DNA of 64,000 nucleotides from Microbacterium murale (GCF_030815955.1 NZ_JAUSXK010000001.1:806001-870000); one strand, 5' to 3'; shown: positions 35,473 to 44,578, counted from the first letter of the stretch. Program-made: numbers and translations. Notes: generated by a model not told the origin, from the sequence alone.

Positions 35473-36947
35473 GCGTTGAACTTCCTCTCCATGCGATCAG
35501 CGAGCAGTGTCAGCAGAGTGATCACGACGAAGTAGATGACGGCGACGATGGTCAGCACCTGCGCCGACAGATAGGTGGACGCGATGATCTGGCGCGACTG
35601 GAACGTCAGCTCCGCGAGACCGATCACGCTGAGAAGCGACGTGTCCTTCAGGGTGATGATGCCCTGGTTCACGAACGACGGGATCATGATGCGGAACGCC
35701 TGCGGCAGCACCACCTTCTGCATCGTCTTCCACTGCCCGAGCCCGAGCGAGCGCGACGCTTCGGTCTGGCCGGGGTCGACGGCCTGGATGCCGCTGCGGA
35801 TGATCTCGGTCATGTACGCGCCGGTGTTGAGCGACAGTGTGATCGCGCCCGCCACGAACGGATTGAACGTCAGCCCGGGGAACAGCTGCGGGATGGCGAA
35901 GAACACGAAGAACGCCTGCACGAGGATAGGCGTGCCGCGGAACACGTAGACGTAGGCGGTCGCGAGCCAGCGATACAGGAAGAAGCCGGAGAGCCGCCCG
36001 AACCCGAACACGAGACCGAGGATGAACGCGGCCACGATCGCGATGATCGTCGCGAGGATCGTGAGCCATAGGCCCTCCATCAGCGCGGGCCAGTACTGCA
36101 CGGCAACCGAGATGATGTCCGTGGGCTGCGTCGACTTCTCGCCGCCGCCGAGGTAGGTGTCGACGATCTTGTCGTACTCGCCCGATTCCTTGAGGTTGGC
36201 GAGCCCCGCGTTGATCTTCTCGAGAAGTTCGGGGTTCTGGCCCTTGTTGACCGCGACGCCGTACTCGCCGCCGAGCTCCGGTTCGCCGATCAGGCGGAAG
36301 CCGGAACCCTGCTGGATGCCGTACGCGAGCACCGGGAAGTCCTCGAAATAGCCGACGGCCTGGCCCGCCTTGACTGCGTCCACCATGTCGGTCGTGTCCT
36401 GATACGGCGCGACGCGGAAGCCGTACTCGTCCTTGTTGTCATCTGCGAACGTCTGTCCCTGCGTGCCGGTCTTGACCGCGACGGTCTTGCCGTCGAGGTC
36501 GTCCAGGGACTGGATGTCGCTGGCCTCGAGCACGCCGAGCTGGATGCCGCTGGTGAAGTAGGGATCACTGAAGTCGAATGTCGCCTTGCGCTCGTCGGTG
36601 ATCGACATGCCTGCCATGACGGCGTCGACCTGGTTCGACTGCAGCGCCTGCACGGCGGCGTCGAACCCGAGCTGACGGATCTCGACTTCGAAGCCCTGGT
36701 CCTCGGCGATCGCACGGAGCAGATCCATGTCGATGCCGACGAGATCGCCCTTGGCATCGGTGAACTCGAACGGCGCGAACGTCGTGTCGGTGCCGATGAC
36801 GTACGAGTCGGCCTCGTCAGCGGCGACGGCGGCTGGTGCACCGGCGAGCAGCACTCCGGCCGCGACGAACGCGGTCAGCGCCATCGCCCCCGCCGTGCGC
36901 GCGAACGTGCGCAGTCGCGCGGTCGCTGGGAATGGATTTCGGATCAC
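35469..36947 (-). CDS. Amino-acid ABC transporter, binding protein fused to permease
   Basis: A 492-residue fusion. The start is GTG 36947, with GAGGAG eight bases upstream. A Sec signal or anchor ([22 protein letters not shown]) is followed by a family 3 binding domain, residues 50-275 ([40 protein letters not shown]). The C-terminal 215 residues are a His/Gln-type permease with several helices and the motif [20 protein letters not shown]. Tethering the binding domain to the channel occurs in other bacteria (GlnPQ-type). With the ATPase at 34744 the system is complete. Ligand probably Glu/Gln or another polar amino acid. Confidence 0.92.
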   Translation of the reverse strand: MIRNPFPATARLRTFARTAGAMALTAFVAAGVLLAGAPAAVAADEADSYVIGTDTTFAPFEFTDAKGDLVGIDMDLLRAIAEDQGFEVEIRQLGFDAAVQALQSNQVDAVMAGMSITDERKATFDFSDPYFTSGIQLGVLEASDIQSLDDLDGKTVAVKTGTQGQTFADDNKDEYGFRVAPYQDTTDMVDAVKAGQAVGYFEDFPVLAYGIQQGSGFRLIGEPELGGEYGVAVNKGQNPELLEKINAGLANLKESGEYDKIVDTYLGGGEKSTQPTDIISVAVQYWPALMEGLWLTILATIIAIVAAFILGLVFGFGRLSGFFLYRWLATAYVYVFRGTPILVQAFFVFFAIPQLFPGLTFNPFVAGAITLSLNTGAYMTEIIRSGIQAVDPGQTEASRSLGLGQWKTMQKVVLPQAFRIMIPSFVNQGIITLKDTSLLSVIGLAELTFQSRQIIASTYLSAQVLTIVAVIYFVVITLLTLLADRMERKFNA

Positions 36948-37000
36948 GACGGATGCTCCTCGGATCGGATGGTACGACCGGACAGCCGCGGTCATCCAGC

Positions 37001-38050
37001 CTAGACGAGCGTGTCAGGCAGCCCTGCACTCAACTCTTCGAACACCTCGACTGCATCATCGAACCGTGCGAGAGGGGCCGCCTGGCCCAGCCACAGGGAC
37101 TGCAACTCGCCGAGGTTCTGCTCCCCCGCCGCGGCTCGGAACTTTCCGGTGAGCCAGTTCTGCATCGGGAACGGCGCGATCGTGCCGCTCGCCTCGATCG
37201 CCCGCACAGCGCGGTTGCGAGCACCGCGGGCGAGCCGCCCGCTCATCGCTCGCGTCAGCACGCTCTCATCGGCCGCTGTTTCGTGGATCGCCGTCCGATG
37301 CGCATCGGTCGCCGCTGACTGCCTCGTCGCGAGGAACGCCGTGCCGACCTGCACCCCTGATGCACCAAGGGCGAAGGCCGCCGCGACCCCCCGTCGATCG
37401 GCGATGCCGCCGGCAGCGATCACCGGCACCGAGACCGTATCCACCACCTGCGGCACGAGTGCGAATGTGCCGACCAGCGACTGCTCGGCCGACCGGAGGA
37501 ACGAGACGCGGTGGCCGGCGGCTTCCGAACCGGACGCGATGATCGCATCGACTCCGCCGGCTTCCAGCGCGACGGCTTCCTCGACGGTCGTCGCAGTGCC
37601 GACGACGTGGATGCCACGGCGATGCGCCTCCTCGACGACTTCGGACGATGGCACCCCGAAGACGACGCTGAGCACTGCGGGCGCAGCATCCCAGATCGCG
37701 TCGAGCTGATCATCGAGCGACGGCAGATACTGCTCCGGCCGTGCAGGAACGTCGACGCCGACAGCCTCGTAGAACGGCTCCAGAGCCTGCGCGAACACGG
37801 TGTGCTGCGGACCGGGTTCGACCTCGTCACCGGTGGGCAGCCAGATATTGAGCGCGAACGGCTGATCCGTCGTCGCGCGAAGCGCCGCCGCGGTGGACCG
37901 GATCCGCTCGCCGCCGTATCCGTAGAGTCCGTAGCCGCCGAGACCGCCCGCGTCACTCACCGCGGCGGTCAGTGCAATCGATGACAGCCCGCCGAAAGGC
38001 CCGAGAAGGATCGGCTGCCGGATGCCGAGGAGTTCACGCAGGTCGCTCAT
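37001..38050 (-). CDS. Nitronate monooxygenase-like FMN enzyme
   Basis: A 349-residue TIM-barrel protein of the 2-nitropropane dioxygenase/nitronate monooxygenase family. Features are LGIRQPILLGPFGGLSS at the start, GGLGGYGLYGYG (N-terminal Gly-rich loop), GVDAIIASGSEAAGHR and VIAAGGIADRRGVAAAFALGASGVQVGTAFLA, which form the phosphate-binding loops for FMN. It likely oxidises propionate-3-nitronate or related toxins. ATG 38050 was chosen over one 21 bases upstream because homologues usually begin close to this LxxLLGIRQPI. It is divergent from the DUF6412-like gene. Confidence 0.85.
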   Translation of the reverse strand: MSDLRELLGIRQPILLGPFGGLSSIALTAAVSDAGGLGGYGLYGYGGERIRSTAAALRATTDQPFALNIWLPTGDEVEPGPQHTVFAQALEPFYEAVGVDVPARPEQYLPSLDDQLDAIWDAAPAVLSVVFGVPSSEVVEEAHRRGIHVVGTATTVEEAVALEAGGVDAIIASGSEAAGHRVSFLRSAEQSLVGTFALVPQVVDTVSVPVIAAGGIADRRGVAAAFALGASGVQVGTAFLATRQSAATDAHRTAIHETAADESVLTRAMSGRLARGARNRAVRAIEASGTIAPFPMQNWLTGKFRAAAGEQNLGELQSLWLGQAAPLARFDDAVEVFEELSAGLPDTLV

Positions 38051-38095
38051 GCTTTCGAGGCTACGCCTCAACGGCCCGCTGATACCCTCGATGAC

Positions 38096-38383
38096 ATGGC
38101 GGACCGGATCGAGCAGCTCGTGCAGCTCGTGCTGTCCGTGCTCGGGCTCTCAGCCATGCCCGACCTCGCGTCGCTGGATCTCGCGGCACTGAGCCTCGCC
38201 GTCGCCCTGCTCGCCGTCGCGACGCTCGTCGTCGCGATCACTCTCGGCGTGCTCCACGCAGGTCAAGGGTCATCTCCGCACCCGCTGCGCGCCATCGGCC
38301 GATCCGTTCTGCTCTCGCAGAGCGATCCGGATGCCGCAGGCCACACCCGTTCCAGGGCACCTGGAGTCGTGCGCGCCGTGTGA
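38096..38383 (+). CDS. DUF6412-like small membrane protein
   Basis: A 95-residue protein with one strong helix (LSLAVALLAVATLVVAITLGV) and a polar C-terminal tail with SDPDAAGHTRSRAPG, a motif seen in DUF6412-type proteins next to yidC in actinobacteria. No enzyme motif. Its position 65 bases ahead of yidC suggests cotranscription and a role in membrane biogenesis, but the function is unknown. Confidence 0.65.
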   Translation: MADRIEQLVQLVLSVLGLSAMPDLASLDLAALSLAVALLAVATLVVAITLGVLHAGQGSSPHPLRAIGRSVLLSQSDPDAAGHTRSRAPGVVRAV

Positions 38384-38448
38384 CCGTCAGTTCGTGACGG
38401 GAGCGCGGCACATCGCCGACCTTCCCGCACACTCTGAACGGACCTCTT

Positions 38449-39198
38449 TTGGACATCTATGCCTTTCCGCCCATCGCGGCGATCCTCGACGCCGCCTACG
38501 GCGTCCTCACCGGCCTCGCCGATCTTCTCGCGCCACTCACCGGCAGCGCGGCCGCCGCGGCGGCCATCATCCTCGTCACACTCGTCATCCGCGCATTGCT
38601 CATCCCCGTCGGCGTCTCCCAGGCGAAGGCAGAGCAGACCCGCGCCCGGCTCGCGCCGAAACTGCGCGCGCTCCAGAAGCGGCACAAGAAGAACCCGGAG
38701 CGCCTGCAGCGCGAGACCATGCAGCTCTACAAGGACGAGAACACCTCGCCCTTCGCCGGTTGTCTTCCCGTGCTGATCCAGGCACCTGTGATCGGCATCC
38801 TCTACACACTGTTCCTGCGCACCGACATCGCGGGACACGAGAACGACCTGCTGACGCACGACCTGTTCGGTGCCTCACTCGGTACGAGCCTGGTGAGCAT
38901 GCTCACCACGGGGCCGTTCTCGCTGCCCACGCTCGCCGTGTACGTCGGACTGATCGTCATCATGATCGTCGTCGCCGAGATCACCCGCCGAGTGTTCCGG
39001 CCCGTTGCCGTCGACGACTCCCCGCTCTCTTCGCCTGGGATGCTGCGCATGATGAACGCGCTGCACTATCTGACCGCGGTCTTCGCAGTGTTCGTACCGC
39101 TGGCGGCCGGCCTCTACCTCACAGTCACGGTGGCGTGGACGCTCGCGCAGCGCGTGATCCTGCGCCGACGATATCCGCTGCCTGTCACCGCGGGCTGA
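38449..39198 (+). CDS. yidC: YidC/Oxa1-type membrane protein insertase
   Basis: A 249-residue insertase with five expected helices. The first is around residues 27-53 (AAAAAIILVTLVIRALLIP, containing the conserved Arg in the groove). The cytoplasmic helical hairpin is KLRALQKRHKKNPERLQRETM. Then come FAGCLPVLIQAPVIGILY and later pairs ending AWTLAQRVILRRRY. The start is TTG 38449, with only a weak ribosome site. It is shorter than the main-chromosome YidC (over 300 residues in many actinobacteria), so it is likely a second, auxiliary YidC. Its 3' end overlaps the convergent dehydrogenase gene by 14 bases. Confidence 0.88.
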   Translation: MDIYAFPPIAAILDAAYGVLTGLADLLAPLTGSAAAAAAIILVTLVIRALLIPVGVSQAKAEQTRARLAPKLRALQKRHKKNPERLQRETMQLYKDENTSPFAGCLPVLIQAPVIGILYTLFLRTDIAGHENDLLTHDLFGASLGTSLVSMLTTGPFSLPTLAVYVGLIVIMIVVAEITRRVFRPVAVDDSPLSSPGMLRMMNALHYLTAVFAVFVPLAAGLYLTVTVAWTLAQRVILRRRYPLPVTAG

Positions 39199-40273
39199 GG
39201 GCGACGCGCAGCGGTGCACCCGGTGCCTCCGCCGCAGCGAGCGCCGCATCCACCTCATCCAACGGATGCACGGCGCCGACCACGTCAGCGAACGGATAGG
39301 CGCGCCCGCGCCCCGCGAGGAAGCCGACCGCGGCCGCGAGATCGGCGCCGGTGTAGTTGTGCACGCCGGTCACAGTGAGCATCCGCCGCACCGCGCTCTC
39401 CGCGTCGAACGGCACCGGCTCCGCCGGAAAGACACTGCCCACCAGCACGACGGTGCCTCCGATGTCTGCCGCTGCGATCGCGTCGGCGACAGCATGACCT
39501 GACGCTTCGATCACCAGATCCGACGGACCGGACGCCGCAGCCGCCGCGGTTCCCCCGAACCTCTCGGCGAACGCCCGTCGAGACGGCGAGGGGTCGACGA
39601 CGGTGACCTCTGCTCCTTCGTCCGCGGCGATCGCCACCGCCGAGATCCCGACGAGTCCCGCACCGTACACGAGCACTCGCTTGCCCTCGAGGCTGCGTCC
39701 GCCCACCCCACGGACCACTGCCGCCCACGCTGTGGCGGTGGCGCACGATGCCGGCGCCAGCACCGCTGCCGGAAGAGCCTCCGGCACCCGAACGATCGTG
39801 GTTCCCGCGCGCAGGTGCACGTGGCTCGCGAAGCCACCGGTCAGCTCCCACCGAGGGCCGATCCGCTCGTGACCGTACTTCGCGAGCGTGCGGCATTTCT
39901 GGGTCAGTCCCGCTGTACAGCGATCGCACGTGCCGCACGACACCGTCACCGACCACACGACCCGGTCACCGATGCGCAGCGGAGCGCCATCAGCCGCAGT
40001 CGTGCCGCCCTCCCCGATCGCGATCACCCGACCGACGCTCTCGTGACCGAGCACGAGGGGCGTCGGCACCTGCCGGTGTCCCTGCACCGTGTGCACGTCG
40101 GAGCCGCATATGGTCGACAGTTCGATCGCGATCAGCACGTCGCCGTGGCCGAGCCCCACTCCCGGCACAGCGACCGTTTCATGCTCCTGCCCGACGCCGA
40201 GCCAGACCTTCGCGGTCGCGGCGGGTCTCAACGTCACGTCCTGCCGTTCGTCGTGCGGCAGAAGGGTGCGCAT
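39185..40273 (-). CDS. Zinc-dependent alcohol dehydrogenase, phosphonate-associated (HpnZ-like)
   Basis: A 362-residue medium-chain dehydrogenase. Catalytic zinc ligands are in ICGSDVHTV and GHES. The structural zinc loop is CGTCDRCTAGLTQKC. The Rossmann fold is LVYGAGLVGISAVAIAADEG. In sequence and context it matches TIGR03366, a group found next to phosphonate genes. It follows a PhnX-like hydrolase and a TIGR03364-like oxidoreductase with a gap of one base, so the three form one leftward operon. The substrate is unproven; a hydroxy- or aldehyde-phosphonate or a product of its cleavage is the usual guess. Confidence 0.82.
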   Translation of the reverse strand: MRTLLPHDERQDVTLRPAATAKVWLGVGQEHETVAVPGVGLGHGDVLIAIELSTICGSDVHTVQGHRQVPTPLVLGHESVGRVIAIGEGGTTAADGAPLRIGDRVVWSVTVSCGTCDRCTAGLTQKCRTLAKYGHERIGPRWELTGGFASHVHLRAGTTIVRVPEALPAAVLAPASCATATAWAAVVRGVGGRSLEGKRVLVYGAGLVGISAVAIAADEGAEVTVVDPSPSRRAFAERFGGTAAAAASGPSDLVIEASGHAVADAIAAADIGGTVVLVGSVFPAEPVPFDAESAVRRMLTVTGVHNYTGADLAAAVGFLAGRGRAYPFADVVGAVHPLDEVDAALAAAEAPGAPLRVALSPR

Positions 40274-40274
40274 G

Positions 40275-40985
40275 TCAGGAGCTCCGTGCGAGAGCGGTGC
40301 CGAGAAGGGCTCGCTCGTGGAGAGTCGGCATCAGCCCGGTGACGTCATCGAGCACCGCATCCGCGCCGGCATCCACCAGGGTCGCTCGGTCGTGCGCCCC
40401 GCTGAGCACACCGGCCACGAAACCCGCGCCGGCACGTCGTCCGGACTGCACATCGCTGCTGGTGTCACCGACGACGGCCACGGCTGAGACAGCGGTGGTT
40501 CCGGTGCGCAGCAGTGCAGTGAGCACCAGGTCCGGCGCCGGACGCCCGCGGCCGGCATCCACCGGCGACAGGGCGACGTCGACGAGACCGCGCCAGCCGA
40601 GTCCGTCGAGCAGCGCATCGCGCGTGACCGGCGCGAAACCCGTCGTCAGGGCGACCTTCAGACCGGCGTCGCGCATATGCGCGATCGCCTCGGCCGCACC
40701 GGGGATCTCCGCCACGCCCTGCTCGGAGACGATCTCCGAGCAGGCGCCTTCGAATGCGGCGGTCGCGGCCGCAGCCGCGACGACGTCGCCGCCGGACAGG
40801 TGGGTGAAGACATCGATCTTCGACATTCCCATGGTGTCGCGGACGTACTGCAGCGCCTCGTCCCACGGCATCCGCTCGGCGACACCGGTCCGCTCAGCGG
40901 CGCGCTGGAAGGCCTGTTCGACGACGCCGTCGTCTAGGACTGTCGTTCCTGCCATGTCGAGGACGACGAGTTCGATGGCGGTCAT
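40275..40985 (-). CDS. Phosphonatase-like HAD hydrolase (PhnX-like)
   Basis: A 236-residue HAD-fold protein. Motif I is VVLDMAGTT (nucleophile Asp; the Ala-Gly-Thr is typical of phosphonatase). The cap region has DTMGMSKIDVFTHL, which keeps the Lys position that forms the Schiff base with phosphonoacetaldehyde in PhnX. Motif II is ALTTGF and motif III/IV includes GDTSSDVQSG. It matches TIGR03351 in features. It could cleave the C-P bond of phosphonoacetaldehyde or a relative, giving phosphate. No PhnW transaminase is seen nearby. The start overlaps the upstream gene by four bases. Confidence 0.85.
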   Translation of the reverse strand: MTAIELVVLDMAGTTVLDDGVVEQAFQRAAERTGVAERMPWDEALQYVRDTMGMSKIDVFTHLSGGDVVAAAAATAAFEGACSEIVSEQGVAEIPGAAEAIAHMRDAGLKVALTTGFAPVTRDALLDGLGWRGLVDVALSPVDAGRGRPAPDLVLTALLRTGTTAVSAVAVVGDTSSDVQSGRRAGAGFVAGVLSGAHDRATLVDAGADAVLDDVTGLMPTLHERALLGTALARSS

Positions 40986-42157
40986 GGGGTTCCTCCCTGT
41001 ACGGGCAGCGATGCCCGATCGAATGCGTTGTGAAGAGTGCGCTCTGCGAGCCCCAGCCCCGTCGTCATGCCGATCCCCGTCGTCGCGGCGAGCACGTGCA
41101 GTCCGGGTTCCGGCTCCTCGATGAGGAACTCGGATGGCCCGGACGCGTAGACGCCCTGCCAGCGCTCCAGAACTCGGAATCGATCGGCCTCGAACAGCCT
41201 CGATGCCTCATCGAGGAAAGCGTCGAAGGCCGCCTCCGGTTGGAACGGTCCTGGCTGAATCGCCTTGACGTGCGAATCGCCCATGATCAGCGAGCCGTCG
41301 GGCAGCTGCGTGTACATCTGGTTCAGGTCGAGCGCGGCGAGATCCGGCCGCTCGGCGTGCATCCGTTCGCGCAATGCCGTGGTCTCGGCGAAGGTGTCGA
41401 ACCGGCCGTACCGCAGCAGTGACCAGCTGGTGAGCAGTGGGGCGTCGAGTGTGCGCGGCAGAGGAGCCGTCACGCGCATCATGTCCAGCGCACAGCGGAC
41501 GACACCGACTCTCTCGGCGAGGTCTGGCAGCAGCTGGTCGATGTCGTGTCCGGTCGCGACGACGACGAGACCCGCATCCAGCACGCCGCGTGTGGTCTGC
41601 ACACGACCGGGTGCCACGGCGGTCACCGCCGTGCGGAACCGGAACTCGACGCCGAGGGACACGAGGTGACGGACGATCGCCCCGGCGGCCTCACGAGGGT
41701 TCGTCTGCAGGTCGGGCGTGATGAGCGCGCCACCGAGCACTGCGTCGCGACGAAGTGGCGCTCGGCTCAACAGCTCATCGGCATCCAGCATCCGGATGTC
41801 GGTGTCGGCACTCCCGGAGTCCTGCTCCAGCACCGCCCGTTCCAGCACCGCGAGTTCGTCCGCCTGGCCTGCGGCGATCAGCGTGCCGGATTCTCGCAGC
41901 CAGAACCCGGCATCCCTGGCGAGGCGCAGCCAGATGTCGCGCGAGGCGTCCGCGAACTCGCGAGCAGGTCCAGCCTGCGCTCCGATGCAGAGGTGTCCGA
42001 AGTTGCGGATCGTCGCGCCGACCGGCGCGTCCGTGCGATCCACGACGATCACACTCAGACCCCGGCGGATTCCGGCGTACGCGGCACCGAGACCGATGAT
42101 GCCCGAGCCGACGACGACGAGGTCGACGGCCTTCGAGGCCACGGAATGACGCGTCAT
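40982..42157 (-). CDS. FAD-dependent oxidoreductase, phosphonate-associated (HpnW-like)
   Basis: A 391-residue DAO-type flavoprotein. The FAD-binding motif VVVGSGIIGLGAAYAGIRRG is followed by the flavin-contacting GATIRNFGHLC. The late GLHVLAATTGIGMTTGLGL closes the nucleotide site. These features match TIGR03364. It is first in the operon with the PhnX-like hydrolase and HpnZ-like dehydrogenase. The family resembles glycine/sarcosine oxidases, so oxidative removal of an amine from a (methylated) aminophosphonate would make the substrate for the hydrolase. That step is inference. Confidence 0.84.
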   Translation of the reverse strand: MTRHSVASKAVDLVVVGSGIIGLGAAYAGIRRGLSVIVVDRTDAPVGATIRNFGHLCIGAQAGPAREFADASRDIWLRLARDAGFWLRESGTLIAAGQADELAVLERAVLEQDSGSADTDIRMLDADELLSRAPLRRDAVLGGALITPDLQTNPREAAGAIVRHLVSLGVEFRFRTAVTAVAPGRVQTTRGVLDAGLVVVATGHDIDQLLPDLAERVGVVRCALDMMRVTAPLPRTLDAPLLTSWSLLRYGRFDTFAETTALRERMHAERPDLAALDLNQMYTQLPDGSLIMGDSHVKAIQPGPFQPEAAFDAFLDEASRLFEADRFRVLERWQGVYASGPSEFLIEEPEPGLHVLAATTGIGMTTGLGLAERTLHNAFDRASLPVQGGTP

Positions 42158-42361
42158 GATGGCCTTTCAAAATGTGGGGAGCGTACTCAACTGTGTCATC
42201 CGGCAGGGCGCGTCCCCCGCCGTACCCGGAAGTGTTTGCCTCTCGTTTACCGGCTCTTCGCCCGCATGAACGCGAGCGGAACGCGCTCCTCGGCGCCCGC
42301 TCTGCGGCAGAGCACTGCAGACAGGTCAGGGACCGCGCTCGGCGCTCGCTATGATCCCGCT

Positions 42362-43075
42362 ATGAGTATCGCGACCATCCAGCAGCAGCTGTCCACACCG
42401 CCCGGATTCGCCAAGGCCGTGAAATCCACCAGTTCGACGCTCGTGCTCGGCATCATCAGCCTGGTGGCCAGCGCGTTCTGCCTCGTAATGAACACGTTCC
42501 AGTTGGGCTCGGCCAGCGACTGGAACTGGCGGCTGATCGAGCGCTACTTCCTCACTGCCGACGTGATCGAGTTCACCGGCAGCAGCTCCGGACGTGCCGA
42601 GATCTGGCGTTTCCTCTACGTGTACGCGCCGATCATCCTGATCCCGCTCGGCATCATCCTGCTCATCGTGCACTTCAGCACCCGCAGCAAGAACGGCGCG
42701 TCGTTGTTCGCCGACTTCCAGTCCCGCGGATGGGTGGGCCGCCAGCGCTTCACCGGAATGAAGGCGCAGAACGGCCGGGCGCAGGTCGAGGTCGTGTTCA
42801 TCTCGCACCCGAGCATGCCGGATGAGACGTTCGACGCGACGGTCCAGCAGTATTCGGCGTGGGTGGCCTCGCTCGACAAGAAGTCCCTGAAGAAGGCGAT
42901 CGCGGCTGTGACGAGAGCCGGCGCACTGACCGGCCTCAGTGCGGCGACGCTGTCTCCTGAGCTTCCGGCGGCGATCACGGTCGCCACGGTGCGGGGCTCG
43001 AGCGAGTTCGCGGTCGTCGTTCCCCCCGCACCGGACGGCAGGGGCAAGTACAGGGTGCTGGAGATCAAGAACTGA
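42362..43075 (+). CDS. Two-helix membrane protein of unknown function
   Basis: A 237-residue protein with helices near residues 24-46 (SSTLVLGIISLVASAFCLVM) and 84-102 (YVYAPIILIPLGIILLIV), a charged cytoplasmic or external loop between, and a soluble C-terminal domain (GWVGRQRFTGMKAQNGRAQVEVVFISH, then SAWVASLDKKSLKKAIAAV). The start is ATG 42362. It ends 34 bases before a large inverted repeat at 43110. No family was recognised. Confidence 0.75.
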   Translation: MSIATIQQQLSTPPGFAKAVKSTSSTLVLGIISLVASAFCLVMNTFQLGSASDWNWRLIERYFLTADVIEFTGSSSGRAEIWRFLYVYAPIILIPLGIILLIVHFSTRSKNGASLFADFQSRGWVGRQRFTGMKAQNGRAQVEVVFISHPSMPDETFDATVQQYSAWVASLDKKSLKKAIAAVTRAGALTGLSAATLSPELPAAITVATVRGSSEFAVVVPPAPDGRGKYRVLEIKN

Positions 43076-43109
43076 TCTCGCCGCTTCCCGGGAGCACCAG
43101 TGAGTCCTC

Positions 43110-43156
43110 CGACCGCGAGCGCGACACGTTCTAACACCAGGTCGCGCTCGCGGTCG
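43110..43156. repeat. 16-bp perfect inverted repeat
   Basis: CGACCGCGAGCGCGAC (43110-43125) and its complement (43141-43156) flank a 15-base loop. It sits 35 bases after the two-helix gene and could terminate its transcript, though the loop is larger than usual for that. Only one copy was seen here. Confidence 0.7.
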
Positions 43157-43157
43157 A

Positions 43158-43195
43158 GCGCTGGGGACGCTCTTCAACCCTGGCGCTGGGGACGC
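43158..43195. repeat. 13-bp direct repeat pair GCGCTGGGGACGC
   Basis: Two exact copies of GCGCTGGGGACGC at 43158-43170 and 43183-43195, 25 bases apart start to start, directly after the inverted repeat and downstream of the leftward sensor kinase. No gene starts nearby. Purpose unknown. Confidence 0.6.
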
Positions 43196-43313
43196 CAATA
43201 ATGGGTTGTGACCAACAATTTACCTCCACCCTCCGCTGACCAGAACAGCCATACGTCGAGTGTGTATTGGACGTTCGTCCAGAGTCAGGAACGATAACGC
43301 CCGTTGTCGGTAG

Positions 43314-44456
43314 TCAATTGATCGGCAACGACGCCGATACTCGCCATTGGCCGTCCACGGCGCCGGCGCTGAACTGACCGCTCGCACCGAGGACGCGCTC
43401 AGCCATCCTGTTCACGCCGGTGCGGCTGGATGGGAGATCCCTGCGGGCTGTCTCGGGGAGCGGGCTGTGGATGCCCAGCGTCAGCGATTCATCATCGACA
43501 TCCAGACGAATGCTCACCTCTCCTGGACCCGCATGCTTCAAGATGTTCGTCGCCGACTCGCGCATGATGCGGGCAAGAATGATCTCACCCGCGCGGTGAA
43601 TGCGCTCGTCGTACGGATCGCCTTCAGAGCGCACCCGATGACCTGCCGCCTCGATCTCGCCTCGCGCCTCATCGATGGCGGCCGCAAGGTCGCCCGAGTG
43701 CACAGCGGACGAGCGCGGCCCGTCGTCGGCGAGATCGATGACGAACCGCAGATCGGTCATCGCTCTTTTCGCAGCGATCCGGATCGCCTCCTGCGCGCCA
43801 CGGCTACGCTCGGCGTCATCCAGCATCTGCACATGCAGCGCGACGATCGTGAGGTGATGCGCGATGCTGTCATGCAGTTCACCGGCGATCCACCGCCGTT
43901 CGGCGAGCACGGCTTCACGCTCGTGTTCGGCTTGCTCCGCGAGTTCCTGCTCCAGCCGGCGGCCCTTGTCCAGGGCGATACGGAGAGCGAAGCCGACTGC
44001 TCCCGCCGCTGCCGCGATGATCAGGTAAGCGCCGACGTTGACCGGGACGTCGCTATCGCCGTATGCGACGATCGCTGTGGCCACCAGGAAGGCGCCGATG
44101 TAGGAGAAGATGAGCGCGGTTCGGCCCAACCGCATGACGAGTCCGACCGCCACAGCAGCGGCGAAGATCGACTCGGATTCCGTTCCCGCGATGAACGACA
44201 GCGCGAACACGATTCCGAGCGAGGCTGTGGCCACCCAGGGTGACCAGAGGTACAGCGCGAACACGATCGTGGTCGCGATGCTGAGGAGAGACTGGAAGAG
44301 GCCCGGACCATAGGAGAAGACAATGCCGGCGACGTCGACCGCAATGACGCCGCCGATTACCACGAGCATGACGACACGCTCGAGAGTGCTCAGCGCCCCG
44401 CCTCGTGTCAGCCGAGCAAAGCTTCGGCCGCTCGGGAGCCACCGACCGAAAGCCAT
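43314..44456 (-). CDS. Sensor histidine kinase (NarX/DesK-type, HisKA_3)
   Basis: A 380-residue membrane kinase. Several hydrophobic segments fill residues 20-160 (VVMLVVIGGVIAVDVAGIVF and others). The dimerisation/phosphoacceptor motif is GELHDSIAHHLTIVALHV, with His as phosphoacceptor. The ATPase N-box is RESATNILKHA and the G region GVNRMAERVLGASGQF. AGGAG lies 11 bases before ATG 44456. It is divergent from the response regulator at 44685. The paired arrangement and HisKA_3 plus LuxR-type output indicate a two-component system. The signal is unknown; a tiny ORF sits just upstream of this gene. Confidence 0.9.
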   Translation of the reverse strand: MAFGRWLPSGRSFARLTRGGALSTLERVVMLVVIGGVIAVDVAGIVFSYGPGLFQSLLSIATTIVFALYLWSPWVATASLGIVFALSFIAGTESESIFAAAVAVGLVMRLGRTALIFSYIGAFLVATAIVAYGDSDVPVNVGAYLIIAAAAGAVGFALRIALDKGRRLEQELAEQAEHEREAVLAERRWIAGELHDSIAHHLTIVALHVQMLDDAERSRGAQEAIRIAAKRAMTDLRFVIDLADDGPRSSAVHSGDLAAAIDEARGEIEAAGHRVRSEGDPYDERIHRAGEIILARIMRESATNILKHAGPGEVSIRLDVDDESLTLGIHSPLPETARRDLPSSRTGVNRMAERVLGASGQFSAGAVDGQWRVSASLPIN

Positions 44457-44492
44457 AGTGTCAGTATCTCCTATTTGCCAGATGCGTTAGCC

Positions 44493-44534
44493 TTAGAGAC
44501 CGAACGCCTTTGCCATCATTTGCCAGAAAGTCAT
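44493..44534 (-). CDS. Possible 13-residue peptide (unproven)
   Basis: A minus-strand ORF, ATG 44534 to TAA 44493, encodes MTFWQMMAKAFGL. AGGTGG ends eight bases upstream of the ATG. It ends 37 bases before the histidine-kinase start. The peptide is hydrophobic and possibly amphipathic, with one lysine and no export signal. ORFs this short often occur by chance. Only its ribosome site and position next to a sensor kinase make it noteworthy, as a signal peptide, a leader peptide or a small modulin-like peptide. Confidence 0.3.
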   Translation of the reverse strand: MTFWQMMAKAFGL

Positions 44535-44578
44535 AGTGTTCACCACCTAATCAGCGTCTTATGTCGGGTGTATGACTT
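44528..44578. repeat. 8-bp inverted repeat AAGTCATA/TATGACTT in divergent promoter region
   Basis: AAGTCATA (44528-44535) and TATGACTT (44571-44578), 35 bases apart, flank the putative start of the peptide and lie between kinase and regulator genes. It may bind the NarL-type regulator; weak evidence. Confidence 0.35.

Noticed and set aside
42172-42354. A 60-codon frame ahead of the two-helix protein
   Set aside because: No ribosome site, Arg-rich random composition; looks like chance.
43200-43235. Second short ORF (MGCDQQFTSTLR) near the kinase
   Set aside because: No convincing ribosome site, opposite end of the gene pair, and no context support.
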